Assembly (NCBI GenBank): GCA_951213105.1
Contig: OX578147.1
Coordinates: forward strand, 130,016,822 to 130,080,821
Reading direction: 5' to 3'
Length of the DNA: 64,000 bases
DNA from: Amaurobius ferox
Taxonomy: Eukaryota > Arthropoda > Arachnida > Araneae > Amaurobiidae
In this document: piece after piece, positions 1 to 9,915 of the stretch
Numbering within the stretch: the stretch's first letter is position 1
Layout: each line of letters opens with the position of its first letter
Made by a program: the position numbers and the translations under genes
The notes under the pieces: generated by a model
The model's input: the letters and a program-made list of their open reading frames with translations, nothing else
The model's database searches: none
Told to the model about the DNA's origin: nothing

Positions 1-147
1 CACACACACACACACACAGACATCACTTCAAAAATGTCTGATTCGTGATCAGGGATGCTTGAAACGTGCTCTCCCGTCGAAAACTCGAATTCGAATTTTC
101 GACCCCGTCACAATACTTTCCTTATACATTATGTATATAAGGAAAGT
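1..147 (-). repeat. Dispersed repeat, TATAAGGAAAGTA family, truncated by window edge
   Basis: A CA microsatellite at 1-18 is followed by a unique-looking segment ending in TATATAAGGAAAGTA. The same segment, with the phrase GACGGGGTCGAAAATTCGAA in the opposite strand, recurs at 45716 and 59378, and a diverged relative lies at 34185. It is therefore a dispersed element and not a gene. No protein is seen; it may be a non-autonomous element. Confidence 0.75.
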
Positions 148-939
148 AACAATCCATACTTATCTTGTAGAGATACTACAAAAGCTACAGAGCTGACAAT
201 TTCCTCCATGAAAGAAGCCACGTGAAAACTATATGGTATTTGTGCATCTATTTAGTTTTCGCAATGGCAACATCTTTTTTGTAATCTTAGAATGGCAACA
301 TTCTCGGTTTATTTATTTTTCTTCTCAGTTGAATGCTGCGGGACAAAAAAAGTGTTCGTTTGTTCGTTGGAGAATATTACCCATGGTTAATCTCCATTTT
401 TCTTCTTTGAGAATAAAGGATAGAAGAAAAGAAAAGAAAAAGAAAGCTGCGGGACGCAAGGTTATTAGATCTATTACGGCGGGACGCGCTCATGAAGGTT
501 GTATTGAAAGAAATGTAGGTTTTCAAAGTTTTTAGTACAGTTGAAACAACTACTACTTTTTTCATTTTATGTAATTTTTGCAATAAATTTATTTGAAAAT
601 CATGCAGTATCTGGAGAATTATTCACTATATGGGTATAAAATAGGAGTCTCAAAATTGTAATTTATTTAGCATTGTTATTACCTGAAATTTGAAGTTTCT
701 GCATATTCACAGATCGTTCTAACTACTTTTAGAAACCTAGATAGATATAATAAATTTGCCACTTGTTCGACATTTGTTCAATAATCACTTAAATTTAGAT
801 TTATTAGTTTAAATCCAAAGCTATATTTGTGTGTATGCAATGTATTGAAAATTATTGTCTCAAAAAGATGATTTGGAACAGCTAGTGAAAGACTTGGTTA
901 TCATTAATTACACTGATGATAAATAATTTATTTATACAT
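148..939. other. No gene seen, AT-rich
   Basis: Open frames here (such as 233-535 plus) are low in complexity and resemble no family I recognise. GAATGGCAACATT-like words near 290 recur inverted near 20490, which hints at another old dispersed repeat. Nothing firmer can be supported. Confidence 0.5.
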
Positions 940-1430
940 GCTGGTGATAAGGCATTTGTAAATGCAATGTAAAAAAAATATAATATACCAAATATGTATA
1001 TTTATACTGAAAACCAATTTGGTCAACATTTGTTTATACATACTTGATATGAGATACCATGTGTGTGATATATCAATATGTCAAAATATATTGCACTGAA
1101 AAGTAATTTAAATCAAACAAATTTGTGAACATGTGAAATGCTAAGGAAAGTATTCATAGAATTTAATGGATAAATTTATATATCATGTGAATAATATGCT
1201 TATCTAGATGTAAATCTATTCATATGGAATAGCAGCAGACATTTGTATGAAAATGTGGTTGAAGTAGTTATGTATACATGTGAAGTATGTCATAAATTGT
1301 TTACACACAATCAAATAAATCAAAACACGGGTGAAAAAAATATATAGTTATGTAAAATATGTTAAAAATATTTGCGTAGAAAAGGGATTCTCATGAACAC
1401 AAACTCGCTTCTAAAAGTGAAAATCTATTA
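940..1430 (+). pseudogene. Decayed C2H2 zinc-finger units upstream of the open array
   Basis: Remnants of the finger linker (a HTGEKPF-like string read as HAGDKAF near 940) and finger cores (YTCEVCHKLFTHN at about 1271) are readable in steps of about 84 bases, but stop codons and indels interrupt them. This shows that the array once extended further 5' than the open block starting at 1431. Any initiating exon, KRAB-like or ZAD domain is not visible. Confidence 0.65.
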
Positions 1431-2363
1431 ATGAGTGAAATGTATCAAAAGGCATTTGAACAAAATAGTGCTTTAAATAAACAAAAGCTTTTGCACACTG
1501 ATGATAAGCCATTCAAATGTCAAATATGCTCAAAGACGTTTAAACGAAAAGGTATATTAAATCGACATAAAATTATACACAGTGGTGAGAAGCCATTCAA
1601 GTGTGAAATATGCCAAAAGGCATTTGCACGAAAAGTCTGTTTAAATGAACACAAACTTGTGCACACTGGTGAAAAACCATTCTCATGTGAAATATGTCAG
1701 AAGGCTTTCACACGAAATTTTTTTTTAAATAAACACAGACTTTTACATACTGGGGAAAAACCTTTCTCATATGAAATATTTCAGAAGACATTAACACGAA
1801 AGTGTGAATTAAATCTTCATAAAGTTATTCACAGTGTTAAAAAGCCATTCATATGTCAAATATGTCAGAAAATATTCACGCTGAAAGGTAGTTTAAATAG
1901 ACATAAAATTTTGCACAGTGGTGAAAAACCATTCTCATGTGAAATATGTCGGAAAGCATTCACAAGAAAATGTATTTTAAATGAGCACATACTTTTGCAC
2001 ACAGGTGAAAAACCATTCTCATGTGAAATATGTCAGAAGGCATTTGCACGAAAGAGTGACATAAAGCAACACAATCTTGTGCATACAGGTGAAAAGCCAT
2101 TCATATGTGAAATATGTCAGAAGGCATTTGCACAAAAAATCCATTTAAATCAACACAAAATTTTGCACACTGGTGTAGGGCCATTCATATGTGAAGTATG
2201 TCAGAAGGCATTTGCACAGAAAACTCATTTACATCGCCACATACTTGTGCATACCGGTGAAAAACCATTTTCATGTGAAATATGCCAGAAGGCATTTGCA
2301 CGAAAAGGTGATTTAAATAAGCACATGCGTGTGCATACTGTTAAAAAAGATAAAAATCTATAA
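1431..2363 (+). CDS. C2H2 zinc-finger array, ten fingers, 310 aa open frame
   Basis: Sequence-specific DNA-binding fingers are the expected role, probably nuclear. After a decayed half finger (residues 1-22), ten units follow at a 28-residue period from residue 28 to about 303, joined by HTGEKPF linkers. Nine units keep both Cys and both His ligands; finger 4 (FSYEIFQKTL) has lost both cysteines. The framework CEICQKAF is nearly constant, while helix positions 2, 3 and 6 vary (for example G/D/K, V/C/E, S/D/Q, T/H/R). No effector domain is present. The frame ends at TAA after a small insertion in a linker, and readable finger sequence continues in the same frame past it, so this is either one surviving exon of a larger gene or the longest intact stretch of a pseudogene. 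The ATG at 1431 is not convincing as a natural start. Confidence 0.7.
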   Translation: MSEMYQKAFEQNSALNKQKLLHTDDKPFKCQICSKTFKRKGILNRHKIIHSGEKPFKCEICQKAFARKVCLNEHKLVHTGEKPFSCEICQKAFTRNFFLNKHRLLHTGEKPFSYEIFQKTLTRKCELNLHKVIHSVKKPFICQICQKIFTLKGSLNRHKILHSGEKPFSCEICRKAFTRKCILNEHILLHTGEKPFSCEICQKAFARKSDIKQHNLVHTGEKPFICEICQKAFAQKIHLNQHKILHTGVGPFICEVCQKAFAQKTHLHRHILVHTGEKPFSCEICQKAFARKGDLNKHMRVHTVKKDKNL

Positions 2364-2985
2364 ATATGTGAAATTTGTTAGAGTCTATTTACACATAAAT
2401 GGTCTTTAAATTAACACAAACTTATGTACACTGGTGAAAAGTCTTACATGTATTAAATATTTCAGAAGATGTAAAAAAATCCATTTAACTCGCCACAAAC
2501 TTGTGTACACTGATAAAAAACCATTCAAATGTGAAATATGTCAGAAGACATACATGCAAAATAAATTTTATATCAACATAAACTTGTGCACATATATGAA
2601 AAACCCTTATGTAAAATATGTTCAAAGGTATTTGAATGAAAAGGTGAATTAAATCAACTCAAAATTGTACACACTGTTAAAAAGCTATGCATGTGTTACA
2701 TATATTGTCGATATTTGTACAAAAGGTCCACTTAAATTACCACCTATTTGTGCACTCTGATAAAAAAATATTCTTGTATTCTCATATGAAATGTGCTAAA
2801 AAGCATTTATGTGAAAGTGTGAATTAAAAAAATCAAAGCAAAAGGTGTTTTATATTAACATAAATGTCTGCACATTCTGAAATCTCATTCATTCATAAAG
2901 TAAGACTGCATTCACACTAAAATATTTAAATAAATATGAACTTGTACGTGCTAGTGAAAAGCCAGTCATACATATGAGAGAGTTT
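2364..2985 (+). pseudogene. Decayed C2H2 finger units downstream
   Basis: Immediately after the stop at 2361-2363 the same frame reads ICEIC, then stops at codons expected to be CAG or CAA glutamines, then TGEKS. Further fingers (KPFKCEICQKTYMQN near 2520) and linkers (SEKPVIHM near 2955) are readable to about 2985 with increasing decay. With the upstream remnants the array spans about 2 kb, roughly two dozen 84-base units. The C-to-T pattern at glutamine codons fits ordinary decay by deamination. Confidence 0.75.
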
Positions 2986-3194
2986 TTGTTAACTTGCATT
3001 TTGTGTTTAAATAGTATTTTTTTACATTGCTTGACCTTTTTTTGATACTAAGTCAAAGTGTCAACAGGTAACATGTTGACCTAGACTCAGACCATGACTC
3101 AGAAACTGGAAAATTTTCATCATTATTATTATTTATGTTATTTGTAACATAGATCTTGCACATGTAAAATGGAGCATTTCATGAATGCTGAGAT

Positions 3195-3995
3195 GGCTGA
3201 CATGTATCTGGGCTTTGATGGCACAGTGGTTACGGTGGAAGCATTGCATATGGTACTCCCATGTTCGATCCTTGATTTCGCACAGAATATGTCATTGTCT
3301 ATGCAGAGTGCAGGCATGATAAATCTGTATGGCTGACAGTCCATTTGAGATGCGATGAGTTAGGGGAAGGATGGTACAGTCCCTGTGACCATCCCCATTT
3401 GGGTATGGGATTTAATTGGGTGGCTCTCTTCTGGCCATCCAAATTGATACCTTACACCTTTAGGTAGGTTAGATGGTCAGGGTAGTATGATGGACATGTA
3501 TCCATTTACCACCCTAATAGGAGTGGATAGTTAGGGGAAGGATGGTACAGTCCTTATGGTTACCATCCCAATTGGGTTTAGGATTTAAATGGGTGGCTTT
3601 CTCCTGGCCATTCAAATGGATACCTTGCATCTTCAAGTAGATTGAACGATCAGGGTAGTATGGTGGACATGTATCGATTTACCACCCCAATAGGGTGAAT
3701 AGTCAGGGGAAGGATGGTATGGTTTCTGTGGTTAATCCCCAATTAGGTGGCTCACTTCTGGCCATACTTTCAGGTAGGTTAGATGTTCTGGGTAGTATGG
3801 TCATGGTGGATATGTATCCATTTACAATCGCAATGGGGTGAATGGTTAGGGGAAGGATGATACTGTCCCTGTTATCACCCCAATTGGGTTCGAGATTTAA
3901 TTGGGTGGCTCTATCCTACCGATTCAAATAAGTACCTTACACATTTAGGTAGATTGGACAGTCTGGGTGCATGATGGATATGTATATAGCATATG
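3195..3995 (+). repeat. tRNA-type SINE head followed by a tandem array of its tail module
   Basis: The head at about 3199-3290 (GGCACAGTGGTTA, then a B-box-like GTTCGATCC) matches the head of the full-length SINEs at 6775-7058 and 18872-19156. The tail module starting GTTAGGGGAAGGATGG, present once in those copies, occurs here about four times (starts near 3359, 3531, 3701, 3846; period about 145-172 bases), each ending in a GGTAGNTTRGA...GTCTGGGT-like phrase. Spacer text (GGACATGTATCCATTTACCACC) is shared between copies. Confidence 0.75.
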
Positions 3996-4139
3996 GGGTT
4001 ATCAATTAAAACAGAAGAGCTGTTGCAAGATTTGCCAATAATTTTACAGTAGCTCATCCCTTCCCATTGGCAGTCCGATATGCTAGATGAATGTCTACCA
4101 CCATAGATTTTGTATAATGCTCTAAGGTATGTGTACAAA

Positions 4140-4240
4140 GTTTACATTATGAATGAAGATTGTGAAATATGGTTATTTGCCACAGTGCCTTCTAGTGCCA
4201 AATGGTGATGTCTGTGGATATACATTCATTAATAAAAGAG
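4140..4240 (+). repeat. Dispersed repeat fragment shared with 35.1 and 42.0 kb
   Basis: The text around GTGCCAAATGGTGATGTCTG resembles 41975-42050 (GCGCCAAAAGGTTACATCTGC) and, inverted, 35090-35170. It is short and diverged, usually next to SINE sequence. Function unknown. Confidence 0.4.
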
Positions 4241-4483
4241 GTTTAATTTAGTGTGCCGTACCTCCCTTTGAAGTTTGTACACAGAATTTCAAATCATCCT
4301 GTATATCTTTATTGATTTGTAGTAGTTTTGTCTTGTGAATATAATATTCGGTTGTTCCTGAGGTAGTGATTAAGAAATATTCACATCATCCATATTCATC
4401 TCTGAAGTGATATATAAAGCTCATTTATAGGAAAATATGTGGAATACGATTTAATGTATTAATGAAGGCAAACTATTTCTTAC

Positions 4484-4681
4484 ATTATATTTGTTAAACT
4501 CATTCCAGCTGCTCCCTAAACTCTTATTCTTTGCCTCAGCTTTTTTTTGGTCTTCTAGCAGACTGTTGAGCTTCATACTCATTTCAGCTAAGCGGTCCAG
4601 AGCCCAAAGGTATCGTCGCTTGAGATCGTCATAGTGAATATCCAGATGTCGTAGCATACCTAGAATTTCTGATGATCTATC
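4484..4681 (-). CDS. Internal coding exon (third recognised) of an unassigned minus-strand gene
   Basis: On the minus strand an acceptor (TTCACTATAACAG) precedes 4681 and a donor (AAT|GTAAGAAAT) follows 4484. The 198-base exon is exactly 66 codons, phase 0 at both ends, and open throughout. It encodes a charged helical segment, DRSSEILGMLRHLDIHYDDL continuing with a heptad-like L/M pattern (RRYLWALDRLAEMSMKLNSL), so a coiled coil is likely. The incoming phase matches the donor phase of the exon ending at 7849. I do not recognise the family; the mature codon composition and lack of any repeat relationship elsewhere in the window argue for a real host exon. The next exon would lie below 4483 or outside the window and was not found. 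Confidence 0.6.
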
Positions 4682-5387
4682 CTGTTATAGTGAAAAATAA
4701 ACATATTAAAAATATACAATGATTTTACAAATGATGTAATCATGGAGTAAAAGTTCAATTTATGAAACACCGCTCCTCTGATGGAAGAAGTGTTTTTGCC
4801 AACTACCTATCCAATCATACTATCCATGGCTATTGAAAGTCTAGGTCAGCATTTTTCAGTGTTCTGGGGAACCCTGGGATTCTGCAACGTTATTCCATAG
4901 GTTCCGTGATGGGATAGTTATTTTTAATTAAAATTAAAAACGCATAAAATTTTAAATGCATAATTTGAACCACAATGTATTTTCTCTTATATTGCTGTTC
5001 TGCTATCAAATTTAATTTCAAAAAGTATCCGCAACCAGAAAAGTTTGAAACACTGGTCTAGGCTGTTTGATTGCATTTAAAAAATTCATATTGCTTCTTC
5101 TTTTCTGGGCATATTTGACTAAATCCATTTGTAATATCCCAGATGATTTTCTCCAATACTTTTTCTTACTTTTACTTAAATTGAATAAGTTCCTAAATTA
5201 TAGCATAGAAGGAAATTCTGTATCAAGCAGACTCATGACAGGACTGTCAACCATATGTCTCACAGTTCATTCAATTAAAATAAAATCTGATATGTTTCCA
5301 ATATTAAGAATATTCCAAATTTTATAACAGTATTTAAAACAATATCTAAAATTACATTAATTAGAATGGATACATGTCAATTTTAAT
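4682..5387 (-). other. Intron sequence (proposed), nothing else seen
   Basis: AT-rich sequence between the exon at 4484-4681 and the MITE at 5388. The open frame at 5067-5327 plus is hydrophobic low-complexity translation of AT-rich DNA and is not supported. Confidence 0.4.
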
Positions 5388-5553
5388 AAACTATTAAATT
5401 AAAGACAACCAGTGCCCTCATCAGTGCCAAAGCACTTTCGGACATGGTGATGCCCAAAGTTATTTGACTTTGTAAACTTATGTACTTCAGGAAAGGTGGT
5501 TTTATGAAATGGCTTTTTAAACCTAGGATTGGTTGCCTTTAATTTAATAGTTT
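5388..5553. mobile_element. Small MITE-like element with 25-bp terminal inverted repeats
   Basis: The left end (5388-5412, AAACTATTAAATTAAAG then ACAACCAGTG) and right end (5529-5553) are inverted complements with a single mismatch or so, enclosing about 115 bases. No coding capacity. The superfamily is not clear because the target duplication cannot be told from the AT-rich flanks. Confidence 0.6.
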
Positions 5554-5639
5554 AAAATTACAATTCCTCAATTTTTCTTTTCTACGATTTCATTTTAAAC
5601 ATCTTTGTAATAGAGCCCACAATACCATATCATAGCAAT

Positions 5640-5900
5640 AGCAAACTGTTGGTGTAATACACCCCAAATAAGCATCTAAACCAATTTTGACCTGTTGTGT
5701 GGAAACATGTTATGCGCTAGGTACATTGAATGCTACGTCTTAATATGACTGAATATTACTCCCTAAATACTCTTTTCGCTCTCTGTGTAGGTGTAATACA
5801 TTCTAAATAAGCTCATTTTATATGCCCTAGATATGTTTTTCAATCTCTGCGCCGGCATAGTAGTTTCTAAATAAGTTCTTTAAATATGCCCCAGATAATC
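5640..5900 (+). repeat. Diverged direct repeat, about 3 units
   Basis: The phrases GTGTAATACA(C/T)(C/T)C(C/T)AAATAAG and TATGCCC(T/C)AGAT recur at a spacing of about 70-80 bases (near 5653, 5790, 5865). Old, short, without coding potential. Confidence 0.4.
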
Positions 5901-6759
5901 GCTTTTAATACAAACTGAATGTTGTTTAAAATCAAGAGCTGTTAACCTCTGTTGTTTAATATGACTGCTGTTGTGACCATTGTTGATTAAAATGAACAGT
6001 ACATTTTCTAAATGAAAATACTTTCATAATATTTTTGATTGCCAAAACACCTGCTTGTCCTCTTGATTAAAATTACACTGGAACTTACAGCAAATTTTCG
6101 AAAACAAACCCTATCCCCAGCCCTACGTTACTGGTCTATGTACCGACATGGAACAAATAAGAGAAACCAGTTCTCAGAGGAAAGATCTTTTGGAATCGGA
6201 TGTCTGCTATAAAAGGTTTGAAAAGTAATCAGAGGTTTTACTTTAAAATTCATAGAAAATTCAAGGATAGAGTAATTAAAATTTTTATTTTATTAGAATG
6301 TGAAGATATCAAGTAATATTTATGCCAAAAATTGGAATTGTGTAACTCTATAATTTTTAATGAAGTAATATAGGTGTACATGTTATATACATATGAAGTT
6401 TTAATAACCTCTTCATATTTTGATGAATTTTCAATTTTTTTTTAAATGTGAAGGAATTTTCCTATGTATTCGGTTTAAAGCTCATTGAAAAGCTTGTTTT
6501 TCGATCTTTCCAGTGATGCCAAGATGGAAACTGCGATAATATTTTAATTGCTAATGAACCAATTTACATGAGAATCTCTCAAAATGGCTTCAGAATTTAG
6601 TAATTAAAAATATATTTTGAATTTGAAAAAAATCTCAAGTAGGTGCCTCCGGGTCTTAATTGGAAGTATTACTGTAACAAATTTTGTAACTGTCAGTTGC
6701 TTGGATTTTCTACTACATGACCAATAAAAACATACAAACGAATGTTTGTCTTTTTATTA
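5901..6759. other. Intron sequence (proposed), nothing else seen
   Basis: AT-rich unique-looking sequence up to the SINE at 6775. No open frame of note. Confidence 0.4.
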
Positions 6760-6774
6760 TAGATAATCAGGTGT

Positions 6775-7058
6775 TGTTGTTGAGACCCAGACCATCCGAC
6801 CTACCAGAAAGGTGTAAGGTGACTGTTTGGACGGCTGGGAAGTGCCACCCAATTTAGACCTGCACTCAGTGTAGGAGGCATCCACAGGGACTGTACCCTC
6901 CTTCCCCTACCACCAACCTCTCGAAAGGACTTACGGACCCACATGTTTAATGTGATCATACTCCGCATGAACACGGCAGCAGTTTTGGCAGTGGCGGGAA
7001 TCGAACCCAGGCCTACCGAGTGCAATTCCTGCACGCTAACCACTGGGTTACCGCTCCC
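6775..7058 (-). mobile_element. Full-length tRNA-derived SINE with 15-bp target duplication
   Basis: Flanked on both sides by TAGATAATCAGGTGT (6760-6774 and 7059-7073), a perfect 15-bp target-site duplication. Read on the minus strand it begins with a tRNA-like head carrying an A-box-like TAACCCAGTGG and a B box GGTTCGATTCC, then a unique body, and ends in a short CAA-repeat tail. Length 284 bases equals the other intact copy at 18872-19156 (285). RNA polymerase III transcription and mobilisation by a partner LINE are expected from the class; no LINE is seen in this window. Confidence 0.92.
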
Positions 7059-7073
7059 TAGATAATCAGGTGT

Positions 7074-7848
7074 GACAGACCTCACTTGGCATTTGCACCT
7101 TCCACACATACTCACATAGTTAGTATTCTTTCCCCTTATGGATGCCATCCTATGATATTTGTACCCTATGGTACGGATTAAGTTTTCATCACATTTTATA
7201 ACTAGTTTGCTATTTTTTTTTTATACAGGTTTATCTATTTCTTCCTCCCTCTAATTTCTCCTTTTTTCTTTTTTCTGCCAGTAATTTAACGATTTTATAA
7301 TCTTTATTAATTCTTTTCTTTCCGTTTTATTTTAAATCTCATATAAGTTCTGTCTTATTTCCCTCTTATACTGCATAATGCATGGGCATGCACTGGGGCT
7401 GCTTTGTTTGTGTAAGCTGAAATATTTATAGATGAGGTTTTGGTTTTAATGGCTGATACTGAATTTTCCCTTTGGTTGTTTCTAATCTAATTGTTTGTTC
7501 TTCCCCTGTACTTTGCAGTTGTATTTGATCTTTCGAGTAGTACACACTGTTCTTTACTTGATGAAGAGGGCTCATATAATGCCTTTTAAATAATTAGATT
7601 TACAGAGACACTTTTTGTTATCATAGAACACATTTATATGCTGTTAAAAAATGTTATGAGAAAAAAAAAAAATTCCATGTAAGTAGCCTAAAAGATCAGT
7701 GATCTTTATTAAATATTCTGAGGTGTGTTGGACCCTCCAAGTAAGAATGGCCATGGACTTCAAACTCTCTTATTGCCAATGCTAAATGGGTTAAAAAATT
7801 GCAAAGCGAAAAATTTCCTGCTTTTTTGTATAAATCTTTGTATCTTAC
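7074..7848 (-). other. Intron sequence (proposed)
   Basis: AT- and T-rich sequence between the SINE and the exon at 7849-7940. The reading frame downstream of the exon's donor stays open to 7696, which is the reason a longer unspliced product cannot be excluded. Confidence 0.4.
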
Positions 7849-7940
7849 TTTGTAAAACATTGAAGTTTCTGGCTTCAGAACATCCACACATTTAAGGCAT
7901 CGGCAGAAACGCCTTAAAAGTTTGTTGTTTTCGACATGGG
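7849..7940 (-). CDS. Second recognised exon of the unassigned minus-strand gene
   Basis: A pyrimidine-rich acceptor (CCTCTTTTTCAG) ends at 7941 and a donor (TACAAA|GTAAGATAC) follows 7849. The exon is 92 bases: two bases completing a split codon, then 30 codons (HVENNKLLRRFCRCLKCVDV and on to SMFYK), ending in phase 0. The phase fits both the upstream exon (13169-13286, which leaves one base) and the downstream exon (4484-4681, which starts in phase 0). It has a Cys-x-Cys-x3-Cys cluster (FCRCLKC). The frame remains open for about 50 codons past the donor to a stop at 7696-7698, so an alternative unspliced end is possible. No family recognised. Confidence 0.5.
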
Positions 7941-9837
7941 CTGAAAAAGAGGTTGCATAATTATCCATGAGCAGAAATTCTTTTTAGCTTTAGCTATAGC
8001 TCTTATTAACGCATGCAGTTCTGTCTGGATCAGTAAATGTTAAATGTATGATTAATACCTTATATGTCTTTTGTATTATTAGTACCTTATTATTCCTTTG
8101 TTCAGTCTATCCATTTTGAAAAGCAACCTTTAGCTAATAGTCTTACTGATAACTTAGCGATACTTAAGTACTAATAGTCTTACCAATTATTATTAATTAA
8201 AGATCTGAGCTGCTTGACCTTGGCAACAAACTGTAGCTAAATGTCTCCAATTTAGTGAATTTGGGTAAAAAAAAATTGTACTTTTATTTGGTTAGTTTGT
8301 ACAATTATTCTAAAAACTTCATAACACCAAATTTGTCTCTGCATTGCACATCCTTTGCTGCTTCCGAAAATAAGTTCTTATGGCTTTTGACTTAAGTTTC
8401 GGTCTTTCTCATTACTGAAAAGGGGAGTAGAAATTTAGTTCTATTACAGAAATTTTCATTTCACTGTGGGACATTTCTATCTCTCAGATTTGAGGATGCA
8501 ATATTGATTCTTTTTTTTTTGTTCTTGGGAGAGGGGAATAGCCATGGTAGAAGGGGACAGATAGGGGGTATGGGGCCCTTGTAATTTTTACTTTTGGGGC
8601 AAGGCGTGGCCATGGTGGAAAGGGAAGGCGTCGTGGAGAATCCTCTTGCAATTTTTACTTTTATTGTGACTCTTGGGGAAAGAGGGTGGCCCCATTTTTA
8701 AAATCTGCATTTTTGTCTAGCTTAGCAACTCTTGCTCTGTTAATGATGTAACTTTCATATAGTATGTTTTACTCTGCAATGGGCCCACTCGACCTGTTCA
8801 CGCTGAATTTCGACCCATTTTTGTTGTTTTGCGATCAATTGCTTGGCAAGTTCTATATCCTCGTAGTGGGCTCAGAACTTGCTAAATAACTAATTGCTAT
8901 AACATTCAGTTGCTATATTTAGTGTATGCTAGCTGCTGGCATTGCATCTAGTTTGATTTTATTAACTGTTTACAGGGTGCTTCAGCAATAGTTGACCTCG
9001 CATTTTTGTACTTCGGCTGTTAGTTTGATACACATACTTCCAATTTGAAAATCTGTTTACATTAAATACAAAATTCTTTTATATATATATTTTTCTCATT
9101 GGGGGGTATTTTCTAAAAAGTAGGGGGAGAGAGGGGGGCTAACTTTTTATAGTCTGCTTTAAGAAAGAAAAGTTCAGTTAGAAAAAGCTGCATTATGCAG
9201 AAACTTGCCTCCCTCCCCCCCCCCCCCCTTCAAAAAAAAAAAAAAAGAAAAAATTATCTAATGCAATTACCTGCAATATTTATGAAGATATTTGCAATAG
9301 AAATAATGTAGAAAACTATCAAAATAAGGAAAATTTGATAGGATTTTCCTTCAACTCGATAATTTTCACTTGATTGTTCCTCATGCTACACAGATCAATC
9401 ATCCAGATCAACAGTTACTACACTGTGCAATTTTTTTTTGCACAAGGGATCCTATGAAAATTTAGACCATCTATTATTCTGAAAATACTATTCACCAAAA
9501 AAATTTATATGATATAATTTAGCATTTAATTTTAACAAACTTTCAAATTTGAAGTATGTGTCTGAAACCAAGTGCTAAAGCATCAAAGCCAGGTTAACTA
9601 TGCTGCAATTGTTGGATATATGTAATGATTCACTATTTCAGTGATATCGGACAATTTGTGATCCTCTCATTTTGTGCCAACTTTCTGCAACTCTTCATCT
9701 TCACTTTTTCATGCCATTAGTAGTTAACTGCCGAATACTCATTCTTGCAAGATCATATTGTAAATATATCCCATCCTCTGTAAATACACTAATGTAAAAT
9801 AATTATTTCTAATTAAAGTATAATTAAATAATTTTAG
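7941..9837 (-). other. Intron sequence (proposed) with a short direct duplication
   Basis: At 8535-8670 two units share GCCATGGT(A/G)GAA(A/G)GGGA and (C/T)TTG(T/C)AATTTTTACTTTT. A C-run followed by an A-run lies at 9200-9246. No gene is supported. Confidence 0.4.
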
Positions 9838-9915
9838 CATTAATCGTCAGTGCTCAACAACCCTTCTTCTTGTATAAAACTAATGCTTCAAGAGACCATC
9901 GCTGCCAAGATAAAG
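9838..9915 (+). other. Weak candidate plus-strand exon
   Basis: TTAATAATTTTAG precedes and a strong donor GTAAGTG follows a 78-base stretch open in one frame (phase 1 at both ends), reading LIVSAQQPFFLYKTNASRDH and a few more residues. It lies inside the proposed intron of the minus-strand gene and no partner exon was found, so chance is a real alternative. Confidence 0.2.

Noticed and set aside
3911..4138. Next exon of the minus-strand gene after 4484
   Set aside because: The 75-codon open stretch overlaps SINE-tail sequence, and part (ATATGCTAGATG-type text) recurs near 41430, so it looks like repeat DNA.
6801..7148. 115-codon minus-strand frame
   Set aside because: It lies almost wholly within the SINE at 6775-7058; the plus frame at 18840-19130 gives the same peptide from the other SINE copy.
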